Shown here: piece after piece, positions 1 through 9,126 of the stretch
Layout: every line of letters starts with the position of its first letter
Position numbering within the stretch: the first letter of the stretch is position 1
Assembly: GCF_004153545.1 (NCBI RefSeq)
Contig: NZ_SDVA01000002.1
Coordinates: 183,829 to 247,828 of the forward strand
Direction of reading: 5' to 3'
DNA length: 64,000 nt
Source of the DNA: Serinicoccus sediminis
Lineage (GTDB): Bacteria > Actinomycetota > Actinomycetes > Actinomycetales > Dermatophilaceae
Made by a program: the position numbers and the translations under genes
The notes under the pieces: generated by a model
Seen by the model: the letters and a program-made list of their open reading frames with translations, nothing else
Databases searched by the model: none
Told to the model about the DNA's origin: nothing

Positions 1-761
1 GCGGCGTCGAAGTGGGGCGGGTTGGGGAGCTCGCTGTTGACCCGCCAGCTGCCGAGCCCGAAGCGGAACATCCGGTGCGCCGACTCGGCCGCTGTCTGCT
101 CGTCCGGGGCCCAGGCGAGCGGCACCTCGTTGTAGCGCGGGCCGGACCCACCGGCCTGCTCGAAGGCCTCGATGAGCGAGGCGTCCGGGTCGGTCGCGAA
201 GATCCCGTCGCCCTGCTCCGCGGCCACGCGCGCCGCCTGTGGTCCGCCGATGGCCACGACGATGTCCGGCAACGTCTCGGGCAGGTCGAAGACGCGGGCG
301 TCCTCGATGGTGAGGAACTCCCCGCGGTAGGAGTGGTAGCCGCCCTGCCAGAGCAGACGGATGATCTCCAGAGCCTCGCGCAGCATCTGGTGGCGGTCGC
401 GCACCTCGGGCCAGCCCTGACCGACGACGTGCTCGTTGAGCCGCTCGCCCGACCCCACCCCGAGGGTGAAGCGGCCCCCGGAGAGGATCTGGGTGGTCGC
501 CGCGGCCTGCGCGATGATCGCCGGGTGGTAGCGGATCGTCGGGCAGGTCACCCCGGTCGCGATGCGCAGACGGTCGGTCGACGCGGCGATCGCGGCCAGC
601 ACCGACCACGCGAAGGGCGAGTGCTCGTGCTCGGGCAGCCAGGGGTGGAAGTGGTCGCTGATCTCGACGAAGTCGAAGCCGGCCCGTTCGGCCTCCACGG
701 CCTGCCGCACGAGCTCGGTGGGAGAGAAGTTCTCGGCGAACAGCTTGAATCCGATCTGCAT
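1..761 (-). CDS. F420-dependent LLM-class oxidoreductase (C-terminus cut by window edge)
   Basis: Luciferase-like flavin/F420 oxidoreductase, probably a TIM barrel that transfers hydride with coenzyme F420. The first 253 residues are present and the C-terminus lies beyond the left edge. It begins MQIGFKLFAENFSP and contains the motif SDHFHPWLPEHEHSP, then TGVTCPTIRYHPA, GGRFTLGVGSGERLNEH and IVVAIGGPQAARVA. This order and spacing match the actinobacterial TIGR03557-type and F420-dependent glucose-6-phosphate dehydrogenase-like family. The ATG at 761 is the natural start because the protein aligns from its first residue. The substrate cannot be told from sequence. It is divergent from the small gene at 913. 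Confidence 0.85.
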   Translation of the reverse strand, partial: MQIGFKLFAENFSPTELVRQAVEAERAGFDFVEISDHFHPWLPEHEHSPFAWSVLAAIAASTDRLRIATGVTCPTIRYHPAIIAQAAATTQILSGGRFTLGVGSGERLNEHVVGQGWPEVRDRHQMLREALEIIRLLWQGGYHSYRGEFLTIEDARVFDLPETLPDIVVAIGGPQAARVAAEQGDGIFATDPDASLIEAFEQAGGSGPRYNEVPLAWAPDEQTAAESAHRMFRFGLGSWRVNSELPNPPHFDA

Positions 762-912
762 GGCTCCAGCCTATGAGCCGCGCCCCCCGGCCGCGCGGCG
801 TGCCGCCACGGGGCTGGGCGGGGCGTGCGGTGAAGGCCTGTGCGGAAACAACCGCGGCGCCGGGACGTTGAAGCGGTGACAGGTCCGCCATACCCCGAGC
901 AGAGGACGAGAC

Positions 913-1158
913 ATGCCGTTCCGCAAGATCGCCGCCCTGGGCGCCGCCGCCGACGCGGCCCGCCGCTTCGCCCGCAAGGACCCGCAGAAGACGCAGTCCT
1001 ACCTCGACAAGGCCGCCGACTTCGCGGACCGGCAGACGAAGGGGAAGTACACCAGCCAGATCCGCTCCGTCTCCGACAAGGCCGGTCAGGCGGCCCTGGG
1101 TGACGAGGGCCGCCCCGGCCCGGGCGACGAGGACCGGCCGGGAGGCTCACGCCCCTGA
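913..1158 (+). CDS. Small MT0933-like antitoxin-family protein
   Basis: An 81-residue basic/acidic protein without membrane segments. Its core (about residues 30-55: DKAADFADRQTKGKY followed by a second SDKAG) resembles the short actinobacterial MT0933/Rv0909 antitoxin family, whose members carry the pattern KAxDxxDxxTxGKY. The C-terminal 20 residues are Gly/Pro/Asp-rich and likely disordered. A GAGG-type ribosome site lies just ahead of the ATG. No toxin gene is adjacent, so the antitoxin name is a family label only. It may be a stress-related small protein next to catalase. Confidence 0.6.
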   Translation: MPFRKIAALGAAADAARRFARKDPQKTQSYLDKAADFADRQTKGKYTSQIRSVSDKAGQAALGDEGRPGPGDEDRPGGSRP

Positions 1159-1283
1159 GCCCCGCCCGCGCGTGGCGGATGAGCGCGCGGGACCCCCCTC
1201 AGGGTGGTTAGCGTCGAGGGAGTTCCACGTCGCCGGCTGCCGAGGTCGACGCGTACGCACGCCCGACCCCCGAGGAGACCGCC

Positions 1284-3479
1284 ATGGGCCCCAGCGAGCA
1301 CGACGCCACCGTCCCCGCAGCGCACCGGCACGAGCCGGCAGCTCCCTCCTACCCCCCGGCGCCGGAGGTGCCCCGCCCGCCGAGCCCCAGCACCGCGGGG
1401 CAGGCCGCCGACAACGCGCTCTACACCGACCGCACCGAGCCGGGGCAGGGGGGCGAGCTGCATCAGCAGCCCGGACCCGACCAGGAGGTCCTGACCACGG
1501 CACAAGGGGTGCCGCTCGCCGACGACCAGAACTCTCTCAAGGCCGGTGACCGCGGCCCGACCCTGCTCGAGGACTTCGCGCTGCGCGAGAAGATCTTCCA
1601 CTTCGACCACGAGCGCATCCCGGAGCGGGTGGTCCACGCCCGCGGGTACGGCGCGCACGGCACGTTCACCGCGACCGAGGACCTCTCCGACCTGACCTGC
1701 GCCTCGCTCTTCGCCGAGGCGGGCAAGCAGACCCCGGTCTTCGTCCGCTTCTCGACCGTCGCGGGCAACCTGGGGTCGTTCGACCTCGCGCGCGACGTGC
1801 GCGGCTTCGCGACGAAGTTCTACACCGACGAGGGCAACTGGGACCTCGTCGGCAACAACATCCCCGTCTTCTTCGTCCAGGACGCGGTGAAGTTCCCCGA
1901 CCTCGTCCACGCCGTCAAGGAGGAGCAGGACCGCGGCTGGCCGCAGGCCCAGTCCGCGCACGACACCTTCTGGGACTTCGCCAGCCTCATGCCCGAGTCC
2001 ACGCACATGCTGCTGTGGCAGATGTCGGACCGCACCATCCCACGGTCCTTCCGCTTCATGCAGGGCTTCGGCGTGCACACCTTCCGGATGGTCGACGCGG
2101 ACGGCCGCAGCACCTACGTGAAGTTCCACTGGGTGCCCCGGCAGGGCCTGCAGTCCGTGGTGTGGAACGAGGCCGTGAAGATCAACGGGGCCGACCCCGA
2201 CTTCCACCGCCGTGACCTGTGGCAGGCCATCAACAACGGGGACCTGCCGGAGTGGGACCTCGCCGTGCAGACCTTCGACGACGAGTTCGCCGACCAGTTC
2301 GAGTTCGACGTGCTCGACTCGACCAAGATCATCCCGGAGGAGCAGGTGCCGCTGCGCGTCATCGGGACCATGCGCCTGGAGCGGGTGGTGGACAACGTCT
2401 TCAGCGAGACCGAGCAGGTCGCCTTCTGCACCCAGAACATCGTGCGCGGCCTCGACTTCACCAACGACCCGCTGCTGCAGGGCCGCAACTTCTCCTACCT
2501 GGACACCCAGCTCAAGCGGCTGGGCAGCCCCAACTTCACCCAGCTGCCCATCAACGCCCCCCGGTGCCCGGTGGCGCACTTCCAGCGGGACGGGCACATG
2601 CAGACCGGCGCGCAGTCCGGCCGTGCCACCTACGAGCCGAACTCCTTCACCGGGGCGGCGGCCGGTCCCCGGGCCGACGCCGAGCGGGGCTACCGCAGCG
2701 TGGCCCGGCACGAGAGCGGCGACACCCGTCGCGTCCGCCCGGAGTCCTTCGCCGACCACTACTCCCAGGCGGGGCAGTTCTGGCGCAGCCAGAGCGCGAC
2801 CGAGCAGCAGCACATCCGGATGGCCTTCGTCTTCGAGCTCTCCAAGTGCGAGATCCCGCAGATCCGGACCCGCGTGGTGGCCAACCTGCGCAACGTCGAC
2901 GAGGGACTCGCCGCAGCGGTCGCCGACGGCCTGGGGATGGACCTGCCCGAGGCGACGCCGCCGCACGCGCAGCCGAACCACGACCTGCCCGACTCGCCGG
3001 CACTGAGCATGATGTCGCGGGCACCGCAGAGCTTCGCCGGACGCAAGCTCGGGGTCCTCGTCACCGACGGCGTGGACGCCCAGGTCCTGGACGGCCTGCG
3101 CGAGACCTTCGAGCAGGGCGGTGCCCTCGTCGAGACGATCGGCCTCAAGGTCGGCGGGGTCACCCTCGCCGACGGCGAGCGCCGACCGGTGGACCACAAG
3201 ATCGACGGAGCACCCTCGGTCCTCTTCGACGCCGTAGCGCTGCTGGGCGCGGACGGTGCCGCCGACGAGCTCGCCGGGCACCCCGCGACCCGTGACTTCG
3301 TCTCGGACGCCTTCAGCCACTACAAGGTCATCGGCCACCTGCCCGGCGCCCAGGCGTTGCTGCGGGCCGGTGGCATCGACGGCAGCCTCGACGAGGCGTG
3401 CCTGGACCTCAGCGACGCCACGTCCCAGGACTTCCTCGAGGCCTGCGGCGCGCTGCGCCACTGGGCCCGCGACGTCTGA
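1284..3479 (+). CDS. katE: Large-subunit clade 2 catalase (HPII type)
   Basis: A 731-residue haem catalase that breaks down hydrogen peroxide in the cytoplasm. A roughly 60-residue flexible N-terminus precedes the barrel. Catalytic His118 lies in [11 protein letters not shown], the distal Asn in [10 protein letters not shown] (residues 191-192), and the proximal haem ligand Tyr405 in [11 protein letters not shown] class I glutamine amidotransferase/DJ-1-like domain follows from about residue 587 ([10 protein letters not shown]), as is usual for large-subunit catalases. GAGGAG precedes the ATG. An SDR gene starts 32 bp downstream and may be co-transcribed. All expected residues are present and the length is normal for the family. 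Confidence 0.97.
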   Translation: MGPSEHDATVPAAHRHEPAAPSYPPAPEVPRPPSPSTAGQAADNALYTDRTEPGQGGELHQQPGPDQEVLTTAQGVPLADDQNSLKAGDRGPTLLEDFALREKIFHFDHERIPERVVHARGYGAHGTFTATEDLSDLTCASLFAEAGKQTPVFVRFSTVAGNLGSFDLARDVRGFATKFYTDEGNWDLVGNNIPVFFVQDAVKFPDLVHAVKEEQDRGWPQAQSAHDTFWDFASLMPESTHMLLWQMSDRTIPRSFRFMQGFGVHTFRMVDADGRSTYVKFHWVPRQGLQSVVWNEAVKINGADPDFHRRDLWQAINNGDLPEWDLAVQTFDDEFADQFEFDVLDSTKIIPEEQVPLRVIGTMRLERVVDNVFSETEQVAFCTQNIVRGLDFTNDPLLQGRNFSYLDTQLKRLGSPNFTQLPINAPRCPVAHFQRDGHMQTGAQSGRATYEPNSFTGAAAGPRADAERGYRSVARHESGDTRRVRPESFADHYSQAGQFWRSQSATEQQHIRMAFVFELSKCEIPQIRTRVVANLRNVDEGLAAAVADGLGMDLPEATPPHAQPNHDLPDSPALSMMSRAPQSFAGRKLGVLVTDGVDAQVLDGLRETFEQGGALVETIGLKVGGVTLADGERRPVDHKIDGAPSVLFDAVALLGADGAADELAGHPATRDFVSDAFSHYKVIGHLPGAQALLRAGGIDGSLDEACLDLSDATSQDFLEACGALRHWARDV

Positions 3480-3511
3480 AGCCGACCACCCCGTCCGCAC
3501 GGAGGAGAACC

Positions 3512-4372
3512 ATGACCCGAGCAGACCTGTCCTCGCTCCCCGGCCAGCACCAGGACTGGCCCGGCACCGTCGCCGACCTCGACCCGCAGCCCGACCACGG
3601 CGAGCACTCCTGGACGGGCCGGGACCGCCTCCCGGGGCGCCGGGCGCTCATCACCGGCGGCGACTCCGGGATCGGGCGGGCCGTCGCGCTCACCTTCGCC
3701 AAGGAGGGCGCCGCCGTCGCGGTGGCGCACCTGCCGGAGGAGCAGGCGGACGCCGAGCGCACCCGGCAGCTGGTCGAGGAGGCCGGGGGCACGTGTCACC
3801 TGTTCCCCGTCGACCTGCGGGACCGTGAGGCCAACGAGCAGGTCGCGCAGGACGCCGTCGGGGCCCTCGGCGGGCTGGACGTGCTCGTCGCCAACGCGGC
3901 CTACCAGATGACCCACGACCTGCTCGAGGACTTCCCGCCCGAGCAGGTCGAGCGGACCTTCGCGACCAACGTCTTCTCGCCGTTCTGGCTGGTGCGGGCG
4001 TTGGCCGACGAGCTGAGCCCCGGCGGGTCGGTCATCGTCACGACCAGCATCCAGGCCTACTCGCCGTCGGACCACCTGCTCGACTACGCCGCCACCAAGG
4101 CCGCGCTCAACAACCTCGTGGTCAACCTGGCCGCCGAGCTGGGGCAGCGTGGCGTGCGGGTGAACGCCGTGGCGCCGGGGCCGATCTGGACCCCGCTCAT
4201 CCCGTCGACCATGGCCGCGGACAAGGTCGAGGGCTTCGGCTCGGACACCCCGCTGGGTCGGGCCGGTCACCCGGTCGAGGTCGCGGCGGCCTACGTCTTC
4301 CTGGCCTCCGACGAGGCGAGCTACGTCTCCGGCACCGTGCTCGGGGTGACCGGCGGCAAGCCGGTCTTCTGA
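3512..4372 (+). CDS. SDR-family oxidoreductase (YghA-like)
   Basis: A 286-residue classical short-chain dehydrogenase, extended N-terminally by about 40 residues as in the YghA/general-stress SDR group. The Rossmann cofactor motif is TGGDSGIG, the NAG-like motif is VANAAYQ, and the catalytic triad is Ser in TTSIQAYS plus YAATK. The end GTVLGVTGGKPVF is typical of the family. The ATG at 3512 was chosen because GGAGGAGA sits 5-6 nt upstream; an open frame extends further 5' into the catalase gene but has no such site. Its position behind katE suggests an oxidative or general stress role. The substrate is unknown. Confidence 0.9.
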   Translation: MTRADLSSLPGQHQDWPGTVADLDPQPDHGEHSWTGRDRLPGRRALITGGDSGIGRAVALTFAKEGAAVAVAHLPEEQADAERTRQLVEEAGGTCHLFPVDLRDREANEQVAQDAVGALGGLDVLVANAAYQMTHDLLEDFPPEQVERTFATNVFSPFWLVRALADELSPGGSVIVTTSIQAYSPSDHLLDYAATKAALNNLVVNLAAELGQRGVRVNAVAPGPIWTPLIPSTMAADKVEGFGSDTPLGRAGHPVEVAAAYVFLASDEASYVSGTVLGVTGGKPVF

Positions 4373-4465
4373 GCCCCGCAGCAGGGTCCTCCGTCTCGGC
4401 GGCCTCGATCCCGACCGCTCCCGGATGAGAAGGTGGGGCGACCGGGACACGGAGGAGGCGCAGCG

Positions 4466-4987
4466 ATGGTGGCGGACGGGCTCGACCCAGGGGAGCGCGA
4501 GCAGCTGACCTACGCGCTCGACTCGCGTCTCGGGCCGCACCTCGAGGCAGCCACCGCCGCGGTGCGCGAGGCCGAGCGTGGCCTGGCCGACGCCCGGGAG
4601 CGACTGGCCGCGGCCGAGCGTGCGGTGGAGGAGTCGGCCTACACCTCGGACCCGTTGCCGTTCATGCGGCAGGGGGTGCAGGAGGAGGTGGACGGCCTCG
4701 CCCGCAAGACCACCGAGAAGAAGGTGCGCGCGTCCTACCGCTTCCTCGTCGACCGGGCTGTCGACCTGGCGGCGGCGGAGGTCCAGCGCTACCACGACGA
4801 CCGGTCCGCCGACCGCCGGGAGCAGGAGCAGGGCGTGGAGGCCTGTCGGGAGGCCGAGCGGCGCGCCGTCCTGGCGCTCGAGGCGGCCCGCCAGATGCAC
4901 GAGCGGGTCCGGCAGGCCGAGCAGTCGGCCCGGCAGGGGCTCGACATCATGGTCGCCCAGCTGGACGAGCCGCCGCAGAACGGCTGA
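4466..4987 (+). CDS. Hypothetical Ala/Glu/Arg-rich coiled-coil protein
   Basis: A 173-residue soluble protein with no recognised domain. Residues about 25-60 and 120-165 are strings of Ala, Glu, Arg and Gln with heptad spacing, predicting two long helices or coiled coils. A short loop near DPLPFMRQGV separates them. The ATG at 4466 follows GGAGGAG at good distance. There is no signal peptide or membrane segment. It lies in the same direction as the SDR gene about 90 bp upstream and is convergent with the zinc dehydrogenase. I do not recognise a function. Confidence 0.75.
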   Translation: MVADGLDPGEREQLTYALDSRLGPHLEAATAAVREAERGLADARERLAAAERAVEESAYTSDPLPFMRQGVQEEVDGLARKTTEKKVRASYRFLVDRAVDLAAAEVQRYHDDRSADRREQEQGVEACREAERRAVLALEAARQMHERVRQAEQSARQGLDIMVAQLDEPPQNG

Positions 4988-5031
4988 CCACGCCCCGTCG
5001 TCACCCACCGGCCCGCCGGGGACCGCCGTCG

Positions 5032-6069
5032 TCAGCGGCGTGGGTCGATGAGCGTCATCCCGGCGACGACGGCGGTGTCGAACACCGGGAGCAGCTCCGC
5101 CGCCTCCTGCAGCCCGACCGTGCGCTCGACGAGCCGCTCGGGCGCGAGCGAGCCCTGCTCGATGAGGGCCAGCATCGCCGGGTAGTCGACGGCCGGCATG
5201 CCGTGGCTGCCCAGCAGGTCCAGCTCCCACCCGATGACCCGCTCCAGCGGGACCCGAGGGTGGCCGACCACCCCCGGCAGCAGCCCGACCTGGACGTGGC
5301 GCCCGCGCCGACGCAGCCCGAGCAGGGCGTCGCGGCAGGTCTGCTCGCTGCCGACGGCGTCCACCGTCACGTGGCTGCCGCCGCCGGTCAGGTCGTGGAT
5401 GGCCGCGGGGACGTCGGTGCCGTCGGCGAGGACGGTGTGCTCGGCCCCCAGCCCGGCGGCGACGGCGAGCGCCTGGGGGTTGCGGTCGACGGCGACCACG
5501 CGGGCCCCCCGCGCCCGGGCGACCATGACGACGCTGAGGCCGACACCTCCGGCGCCGACGACGCTCACCCACTCCTCGGGCGTCACCCGTGCCCGGTCGA
5601 CGACGGCCCGGTATGCCGTGGCGAACCGGCACCCCAGGCTCGCCGCCGTGGTGAGCTCGATCGTCGGTGGGACGGCCACGAGGTTGGTGTCGGCCGCGTG
5701 GAGGGCCACCTGCTCGGCGAACGACCCGTCGTGGGTGAACCCGGGCTGCTGCTGGTCCGGGCAGACCTGGGCCTGGCCCGTGCGGCACCAGTGGCACCGG
5801 CCGCACCCGCAGACGAAGGGCACCGTGACCCGGTCCCCCTCCCGCCACCGTCGCACCTGCGCACCCACGTCGGTGACGACCCCGGCGAGCTCGTGACCGG
5901 GCACGTGCGGGAAGGCGATGTCGTCGTGGCCGGCCCAGGCGTGCCAGTCGCTGCGGCACAGCCCGGTCGCGTGCACCTGCACGACGACACCGTCCGGCGG
6001 GGGGACCGGCTCCGGGATCTCCCGCACCTCCGGCGTCGCACGGGCCGAGGACAGGACGATGGCGCGCAT
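5032..6069 (-). CDS. Zinc-dependent alcohol dehydrogenase
   Basis: A 345-residue medium-chain dehydrogenase. The catalytic zinc ligands are visible as Cys38 (GLCRSDWHAW), His59 and Glu60 (VPGHELAG). The structural zinc lobe has four Cys (89, 92, 95, 103) in CGCGRCHWC...C. The NAD(P)-binding motif is GAGGVGLSVV at about residue 172. Normal full length. It is probably cytoplasmic; the alcohol or aldehyde substrate cannot be predicted. The downstream 3' end faces the coiled-coil gene. Confidence 0.92.
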   Translation of the reverse strand: MRAIVLSSARATPEVREIPEPVPPPDGVVVQVHATGLCRSDWHAWAGHDDIAFPHVPGHELAGVVTDVGAQVRRWREGDRVTVPFVCGCGRCHWCRTGQAQVCPDQQQPGFTHDGSFAEQVALHAADTNLVAVPPTIELTTAASLGCRFATAYRAVVDRARVTPEEWVSVVGAGGVGLSVVMVARARGARVVAVDRNPQALAVAAGLGAEHTVLADGTDVPAAIHDLTGGGSHVTVDAVGSEQTCRDALLGLRRRGRHVQVGLLPGVVGHPRVPLERVIGWELDLLGSHGMPAVDYPAMLALIEQGSLAPERLVERTVGLQEAAELLPVFDTAVVAGMTLIDPRR

Positions 6070-6088
6070 GCCGCCAGTCTGGCAGCGC

Positions 6089-7084
6089 TCAACCGGTGAG
6101 CCGCGCCAGCCTGGCGGTCAGCAGGTCGTGGCGGTGGGCGTTGCCGTGCAGCCCGACGTATCGCTCCCCGTAGACCGAGAGCAGCGAGTCGTCGAGCCGG
6201 CGCACCGCACCCGGGGGGTAGCGGTAGCCCATCCGGGCGTCGATCGCGTTGTCGTCGACGTCGCGGAGCACGTCCCGCAGCTCGGCCAGCGAGGTGACGC
6301 CGAGCTCGAGCAGCAGGCCGCTGATCCACGTGTAGTGGTCGGTGCGCGACCACCCGGCCTCGGTGAACTGGCCGGCGAGGAAGGCGGCGAGGTCGGTGGC
6401 GCCGATCCGCGGGTCGTCGTCCGCGACGTCCGGGGGCGACGTCAGCTCGCGGCGGTGCCGGTCGCGGATCGCGGAGAACTGCTGGTCGGCGAGCTCCAGC
6501 AGCCCGGCCGCGAGGGTGAACCGCCGGTCGAAGTCGTGGGCGTGCTCCTGCGGCACCGACCCCTTGTAGCGGATGTCGTGCTCGAACTCGGCCCAGGCGT
6601 GCTGGAGCACGGTGCGGATCTGGACCGACGCCGGCCGCCCCGGGGGTATGCCGGCCGCCCGGGCCCGCTCGTCGTCCAGGGCGACGAGCAGGTGGCGGCT
6701 GGCGTAGCCGAAGCGGCCCTCGGCCGCGGTCTCCTGGCCCATGTCACGGTCGTCGCGGACCTCGAGCTGGGCGTCGAGCAGCTGGGCCACCGCGTCGACG
6801 TCGTCCTGCACGTAGGTCACCACGCGCACGCCGATCTGGTCGGTGATGTCGGTGAGCGGCTTGGGGAAGGCCAGCCGCCCGGTGCTGGTGCGCCGGGCGG
6901 CCTTGCCGGCGAAGGACTCCACCGACTTGGTCCGACCGGTCACCGCCAGGTAGTTGATGCCGGCGTCGTCGAGCAGCTGGGTGACCAGCGCGACGTAGGA
7001 GTCGGTGGCGGCGCGCAGGGCCTCGTGCCCCGCGGCATACCGCGTCACCGCCCTGCGGATCCGGACCGACTGGTTGCTCGACAC
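6089..7084 (-). CDS. Small alarmone synthetase / GTP pyrophosphokinase-like protein
   Basis: A 331-residue protein with a RelA/SpoT nucleotidyltransferase domain (about residues 30-200). It carries DITDQIGVRVVTYV, YASRHLLVAL and VQIRTVLQHAWAEFEHDIRYK-type motifs, the signature of ppGpp synthetases. There is no HD hydrolase domain and no TGS/ACT domain, so it would be a stand-alone synthetase. About 110 C-terminal residues form a helical extension longer than the YjbM/YwaC type. The start is placed at GTG 7084 (VSSNQSV...) because homology begins soon after; no strong ribosome site is seen, so the start is uncertain. Likely role: making (p)ppGpp or a related alarmone under stress. Confidence 0.85.
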   Translation of the reverse strand: MSSNQSVRIRRAVTRYAAGHEALRAATDSYVALVTQLLDDAGINYLAVTGRTKSVESFAGKAARRTSTGRLAFPKPLTDITDQIGVRVVTYVQDDVDAVAQLLDAQLEVRDDRDMGQETAAEGRFGYASRHLLVALDDERARAAGIPPGRPASVQIRTVLQHAWAEFEHDIRYKGSVPQEHAHDFDRRFTLAAGLLELADQQFSAIRDRHRRELTSPPDVADDDPRIGATDLAAFLAGQFTEAGWSRTDHYTWISGLLLELGVTSLAELRDVLRDVDDNAIDARMGYRYPPGAVRRLDDSLLSVYGERYVGLHGNAHRHDLLTARLARLTG

Positions 7085-7155
7085 GGGCCCAGCCTGCCGT
7101 ATGCGCGGTGCGGACGCCCAGGGGTGGGTGCGACCTGCCGGCTGCGGGGACCCGG

Positions 7156-8586
7156 TCACACGGACCGTCGACGGGCTGCGCGCCGCCGGGCCCGACGCTG
7201 GTGCCGGTCGGCCCGCAGGGCGGCCAGCCAGCGCGACGCCGACCGGTCGGAGAGGGCGATGAGGGCCACGATGGAGGTCGACACCAGGAGGAGCTGCAGC
7301 GGACCGAGGGCGGTCAGCTCCCGTGCCGGCCTCAGCATCGTGGCCGCGCCGTCCACGGTGAGAGCGGTCAGCACGACGTAGCGGGCCCAGGCGTGCCCGC
7401 GCAGGATGAGCACGAGCATGGGGACCTGCACCACGGCGAGCAGCAGAGCCGTGAACGTGGCCAGGAGGAAGCGGTTGTCCGGCGTGGTGCCCGTGCGCAG
7501 GTCGTCCGGCACGCCGGTGCCGAGCACGCTGCCGACCTGGAGCAGGGCCCCCGTGGCGATCGCCGCGACCGCCACGAGGAAGACCGCGGGCCGCGGGGGC
7601 ACCGCGCTGTTGTCCTGGAGCTCCGCGCTGGCCCGGCTCGTCCAGGACGCCACAGCACCCTCCGGCTCGGGGGCGGGGGGTGCCTCGGGGACGCCCACGG
7701 CGGAGACGTCGAGGACGGGCAGGTCGCCGTCGGTGTGGATGGCGTCGCCCCCGCCGTTGCGGTGGTGGTAGCCGGTGGAGAAGTCCTCGATCACCTCCAC
7801 CCTGACCGGGAGGCCGGTGGCCCGCACCGTGTCCACGATGTAGTCGCGCTCGGCGTCCGTGTCCGCGTCGATCTTGTGGGTGACCTGGAGCGTGAAGAGG
7901 GAGAGGCCGACGGCCCGGTCGTAGGTGCCGGCCGCCACCCAGTCGACCTGGTGACCGCCCGGGAGGAACCAGCCCGCCGGGCAGCGCCAGAGCCGCACGT
8001 GGTGGCGCTTGGCGCGGCTGTCGGCGACCTCCTGCTGGAAGGCGACGTCCTGCTGCCGACCGAAGAGGAACAGCGAGCTCACCGGCGCCCGAGGGTAGGA
8101 GCGCCGGGTCACCGAGCCGGTGATGATGCGCCAGGAGGTCCGCAGGGTGATGGGGTCGGCGACCACCCAGCCGGCCTGACGCATGACGGTGTCGACCTGC
8201 TCGGCCGATCCTCGGAGGGCGAGGTTGACCGGGTCCCCGAGCAGGCCGTCGGCCGTGTGGACGCGGCCGATGAAGTACTCCGGGACGTAGATCTCGGTGA
8301 GCACCCGGTGCAACCGGGGCAGGGCCAGGTAGGCGGTGATGACCCAGAACGCCACGAGGTAGGCCAGGTGCCACCAGTCCAGGTCCAGGCTGAGCCGCAG
8401 GAGCAGGACGGCGAACCACACGGCATACACGGCGCCGAAGACGAAGAGCGCCCGGTCGACCACCACCGCGAGCCCGTTCGGCCCGTGCCTGTCCACCCTG
8501 ACCTTGGTCGGGTCGCTGCGGTACCGGGGCCGTGGCCGCGAGGTGGGCACGACGAAAGCGTAGGGCGCGGGGGCGCCTCCGCGCAC
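7156..8586 (-). CDS. LssY C-terminal domain membrane protein
   Basis: A protein of up to 476 residues. Two membrane helices near residues 45-90 are followed by a soluble LssY-C-type domain whose signature is visible: SSLFLFGRQQDVAFQ, then RAKRHHVRLWR, and FTLQVTHKIDADTDAERDYI. After an acidic/proline linker come three or four more membrane helices and a very basic tail. LssY-C domains occur in phosphatase-linked and stand-alone envelope proteins, and their activity is not settled. The start is uncertain: GTG 8586 opens the frame, but GTG near 8553 is equally possible and neither has a strong ribosome site. Confidence 0.75.
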   Translation of the reverse strand: MRGGAPAPYAFVVPTSRPRPRYRSDPTKVRVDRHGPNGLAVVVDRALFVFGAVYAVWFAVLLLRLSLDLDWWHLAYLVAFWVITAYLALPRLHRVLTEIYVPEYFIGRVHTADGLLGDPVNLALRGSAEQVDTVMRQAGWVVADPITLRTSWRIITGSVTRRSYPRAPVSSLFLFGRQQDVAFQQEVADSRAKRHHVRLWRCPAGWFLPGGHQVDWVAAGTYDRAVGLSLFTLQVTHKIDADTDAERDYIVDTVRATGLPVRVEVIEDFSTGYHHRNGGGDAIHTDGDLPVLDVSAVGVPEAPPAPEPEGAVASWTSRASAELQDNSAVPPRPAVFLVAVAAIATGALLQVGSVLGTGVPDDLRTGTTPDNRFLLATFTALLLAVVQVPMLVLILRGHAWARYVVLTALTVDGAATMLRPARELTALGPLQLLLVSTSIVALIALSDRSASRWLAALRADRHQRRARRRAARRRSV

Positions 8587-8604
8587 CAGGTCGACAGCCG
8601 GGCC

Positions 8605-9057
8605 CTACGGCCCGGAAGGCGGGTCCCCCCACTCGCGCGCCAGCGCGGTGCGCAGACCAGCCACGCCGTCGGTCCCGATGCGACCCGCCAGCACCTGCTC
8701 GATCTCGGCGAGCGTGGCCACGGCGACGCCGACCAGCTCCTCGCCCTGGTCGGTGAGGCGCACGAGGCGGCTGCGGCCGTCGGTGGGGTGGCCGACCAGC
8801 TCGACGAGGCCGAGGCCGGCGAGGTCCCGGACCAGCGCGTGCGCCGACTGCCGGGTCATCCCCATGCGGCGGGCGAGCTCGGCCGGAGTCGACCCGTCCT
8901 CGCCGAGGTTGACGAAGACCTGGGCGTGGCCGCGCGACAACGCCGGCCACCCGGCGTCGTGGAGGCGCGTCAGCAGGGCGTCGTTGAACCAGTCGGCCGC
9001 CCGCAGCAGGGCCGCAGCGAGGCTGCCGCCCTCCAGGGGTGCCTCCCATCCGGTCAT
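8605..9057 (-). CDS. MarR-family transcriptional regulator
   Basis: A 150-residue winged helix-turn-helix regulator. The HTH spans about residues 55-80 (TPAELARRMGMTRQSAHALVRDL), followed by the wing VGHPTDGRSRLVRLTDQG typical of MarR. Flanking helices would form the dimer and ligand pocket. It is divergent from the NAD(P)-binding gene at 9127, and nested inverted repeats lie between them (9085-9106). It probably represses that operon and itself until an unknown small ligand binds. Confidence 0.9.
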   Translation of the reverse strand: MTGWEAPLEGGSLAAALLRAADWFNDALLTRLHDAGWPALSRGHAQVFVNLGEDGSTPAELARRMGMTRQSAHALVRDLAGLGLVELVGHPTDGRSRLVRLTDQGEELVGVAVATLAEIEQVLAGRIGTDGVAGLRTALAREWGDPPSGP

Positions 9058-9084
9058 CCCGTCACCCTAGCCCTGGGCAAATCC

Positions 9085-9106
9085 GTCAGGTAGACTGACG
9101 ATCAGT
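9085..9106. promoter_or_regulatory. Overlapping inverted repeats, probable MarR operator
   Basis: Two perfect palindromes overlap: GTCAG-N5-CTGAC (9085-9099) and ACTGA-N3-TCAGT (9094-9106). They sit in the 69-bp gap between the divergent marR-type gene and the 9127 gene, in otherwise G/C-rich DNA. MarR dimers bind such short symmetric sites. Assignment to this regulator is inference from position. Confidence 0.7.
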
Positions 9107-9126
9107 CGATCTGGACGGAGCTCATC

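Noticed and set aside
1086..3500. A long open frame antisense to the catalase gene
   Set aside because: High-GC genes with G/C third positions routinely leave long stop-free frames on the other strand. This one is Val/Gly/Arg-rich with no domain, while the sense frame is a perfect catalase.
3398..3511. A longer N-terminus for the SDR gene reaching into the catalase gene
   Set aside because: The added residues do not resemble SDR sequence, and a strong GGAGGAGA site marks ATG 3512.
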